Assembly (NCBI GenBank): GCA_038380795.1
Contig: CM076259.1
Location: 70,771,741-70,835,740 of the forward strand
Origin: Pyrocephalus nanus
Taxonomy: Eukaryota; Chordata; Aves; Passeriformes; Tyrannidae
Reading direction: 5' to 3'
DNA length: 64,000 nt
The position numbers and the translations under genes were made by a program. Below are positions 63,646 to 64,000 of the stretch, one piece after another. Within the stretch, counting starts at the first letter, position 1, and each line of letters opens with the position of its first letter. Under the pieces are notes generated by a model. It was not told where the DNA came from and made no database searches. It saw only the letters and a list, made by a program, of their open reading frames with translations.

Positions 63646-64000
63646 AATAATTCCATTGGTTGAAAATAATCATATAAGTTGAAATAAACAGAGATGTTGT
63701 CAAGTCTCTGTGTGCACTAATACATTTTCATGATCTTGACCAGATTCACCTGGGGCCTTCACCCACACCCTTGGGGCCAGGACCTCTATTTAAGCTCAAC
63801 CCATTTTTAATATTTTACCTCATTCCTGCTGCATTTATTTCACCATGCAGAGATTAGCAAACTCACCAACAAAGGCTCAGTAAACTGGGATAAATAGTAC
63901 TCAAGTGAGGCATGTGTCTTAAGTGATTTATTTCCAAGAATTTAGAAGTCTAAAGAGGAGTAAACAATGGAAAGATTCAGGTACATTAAGGGGAAAAGTA
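63646..64000. other. Unassigned non-coding DNA at the window edge
   Basis: A moderately GC piece (63735-63800, with ctggggccttcacccacacc and a tatttaag motif) could be the start of another mobile element. It is cut by the window edge and cannot be named. Confidence 0.4.

Noticed and set aside
1..64000. Search for a new defence system, operon, CRISPR array or biosynthetic cluster
   Set aside because: The sequence is vertebrate non-coding DNA. No regularly spaced repeats, operon-like gene runs or prokaryotic signals are present.

Overview
The window is non-coding nuclear DNA from a bird. The avian assignment rests on CR1 LINE fragments, including one of about 670 bp at 62976-63645 that ends in the typical CR1 3' octamer-type repeat rather than a poly-A tail. 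It also rests on several long terminal repeats (LTRs) that I recognise as avian endogenous-retrovirus families. The LTR set fits Neoaves better than a galliform, but that part is from memory. The background is AT-rich, with many small A/T microsatellites and homopolymers. Open frames are all short (118 codons or fewer), lie on both strands at random, and show no recognisable protein. I therefore call no protein-coding gene. The window is best read as an intergenic desert or the inside of a very large intron.

Layout. 0-2 kb: a reverse-strand solo LTR (467-771), then a GC-richer unassigned stretch to about 1.9 kb. 4.4-7.1 kb: two perfectly identical 133-bp direct copies 2.6 kb apart, the second flanked by an 8-bp direct repeat. 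10.7-13.0 kb: a perfect 34-bp inverted repeat bounding 2.2 kb, with a small tandem-like duplication at its left edge. 19.1-19.4 kb: a GC/CpG-rich probable LTR remnant. 27.1 kb: a 40-bp tandem duplication. 31.3-31.7 kb and 49.3-49.75 kb: two diverged copies of one avian LTR family. 33.1 kb: a 37-base poly-C tract. 37.6-39.0 kb: a cluster of CR1 pieces in mixed orientation. 46.26-47.1 kb: a probable long LTR. 53.1 kb: an old CR1 scrap. 60.06-60.64 kb: a degraded ERVL-type LTR containing a (GGTT)9 expansion. 62.7 kb: a CT microsatellite. 62.98-63.65 kb: the best CR1 copy.

No gene network can be described. What the window records is mutation history: transposon insertions, solo-LTR formation, local templated duplication and a possible small inversion. 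Three weak exon-like signals (20040-20089 minus, 44035-44159 plus, 26533-26805 plus) are given as hypotheses only. I found no CRISPR array, tRNA, rRNA, bacterial-type operon or other new biological system.
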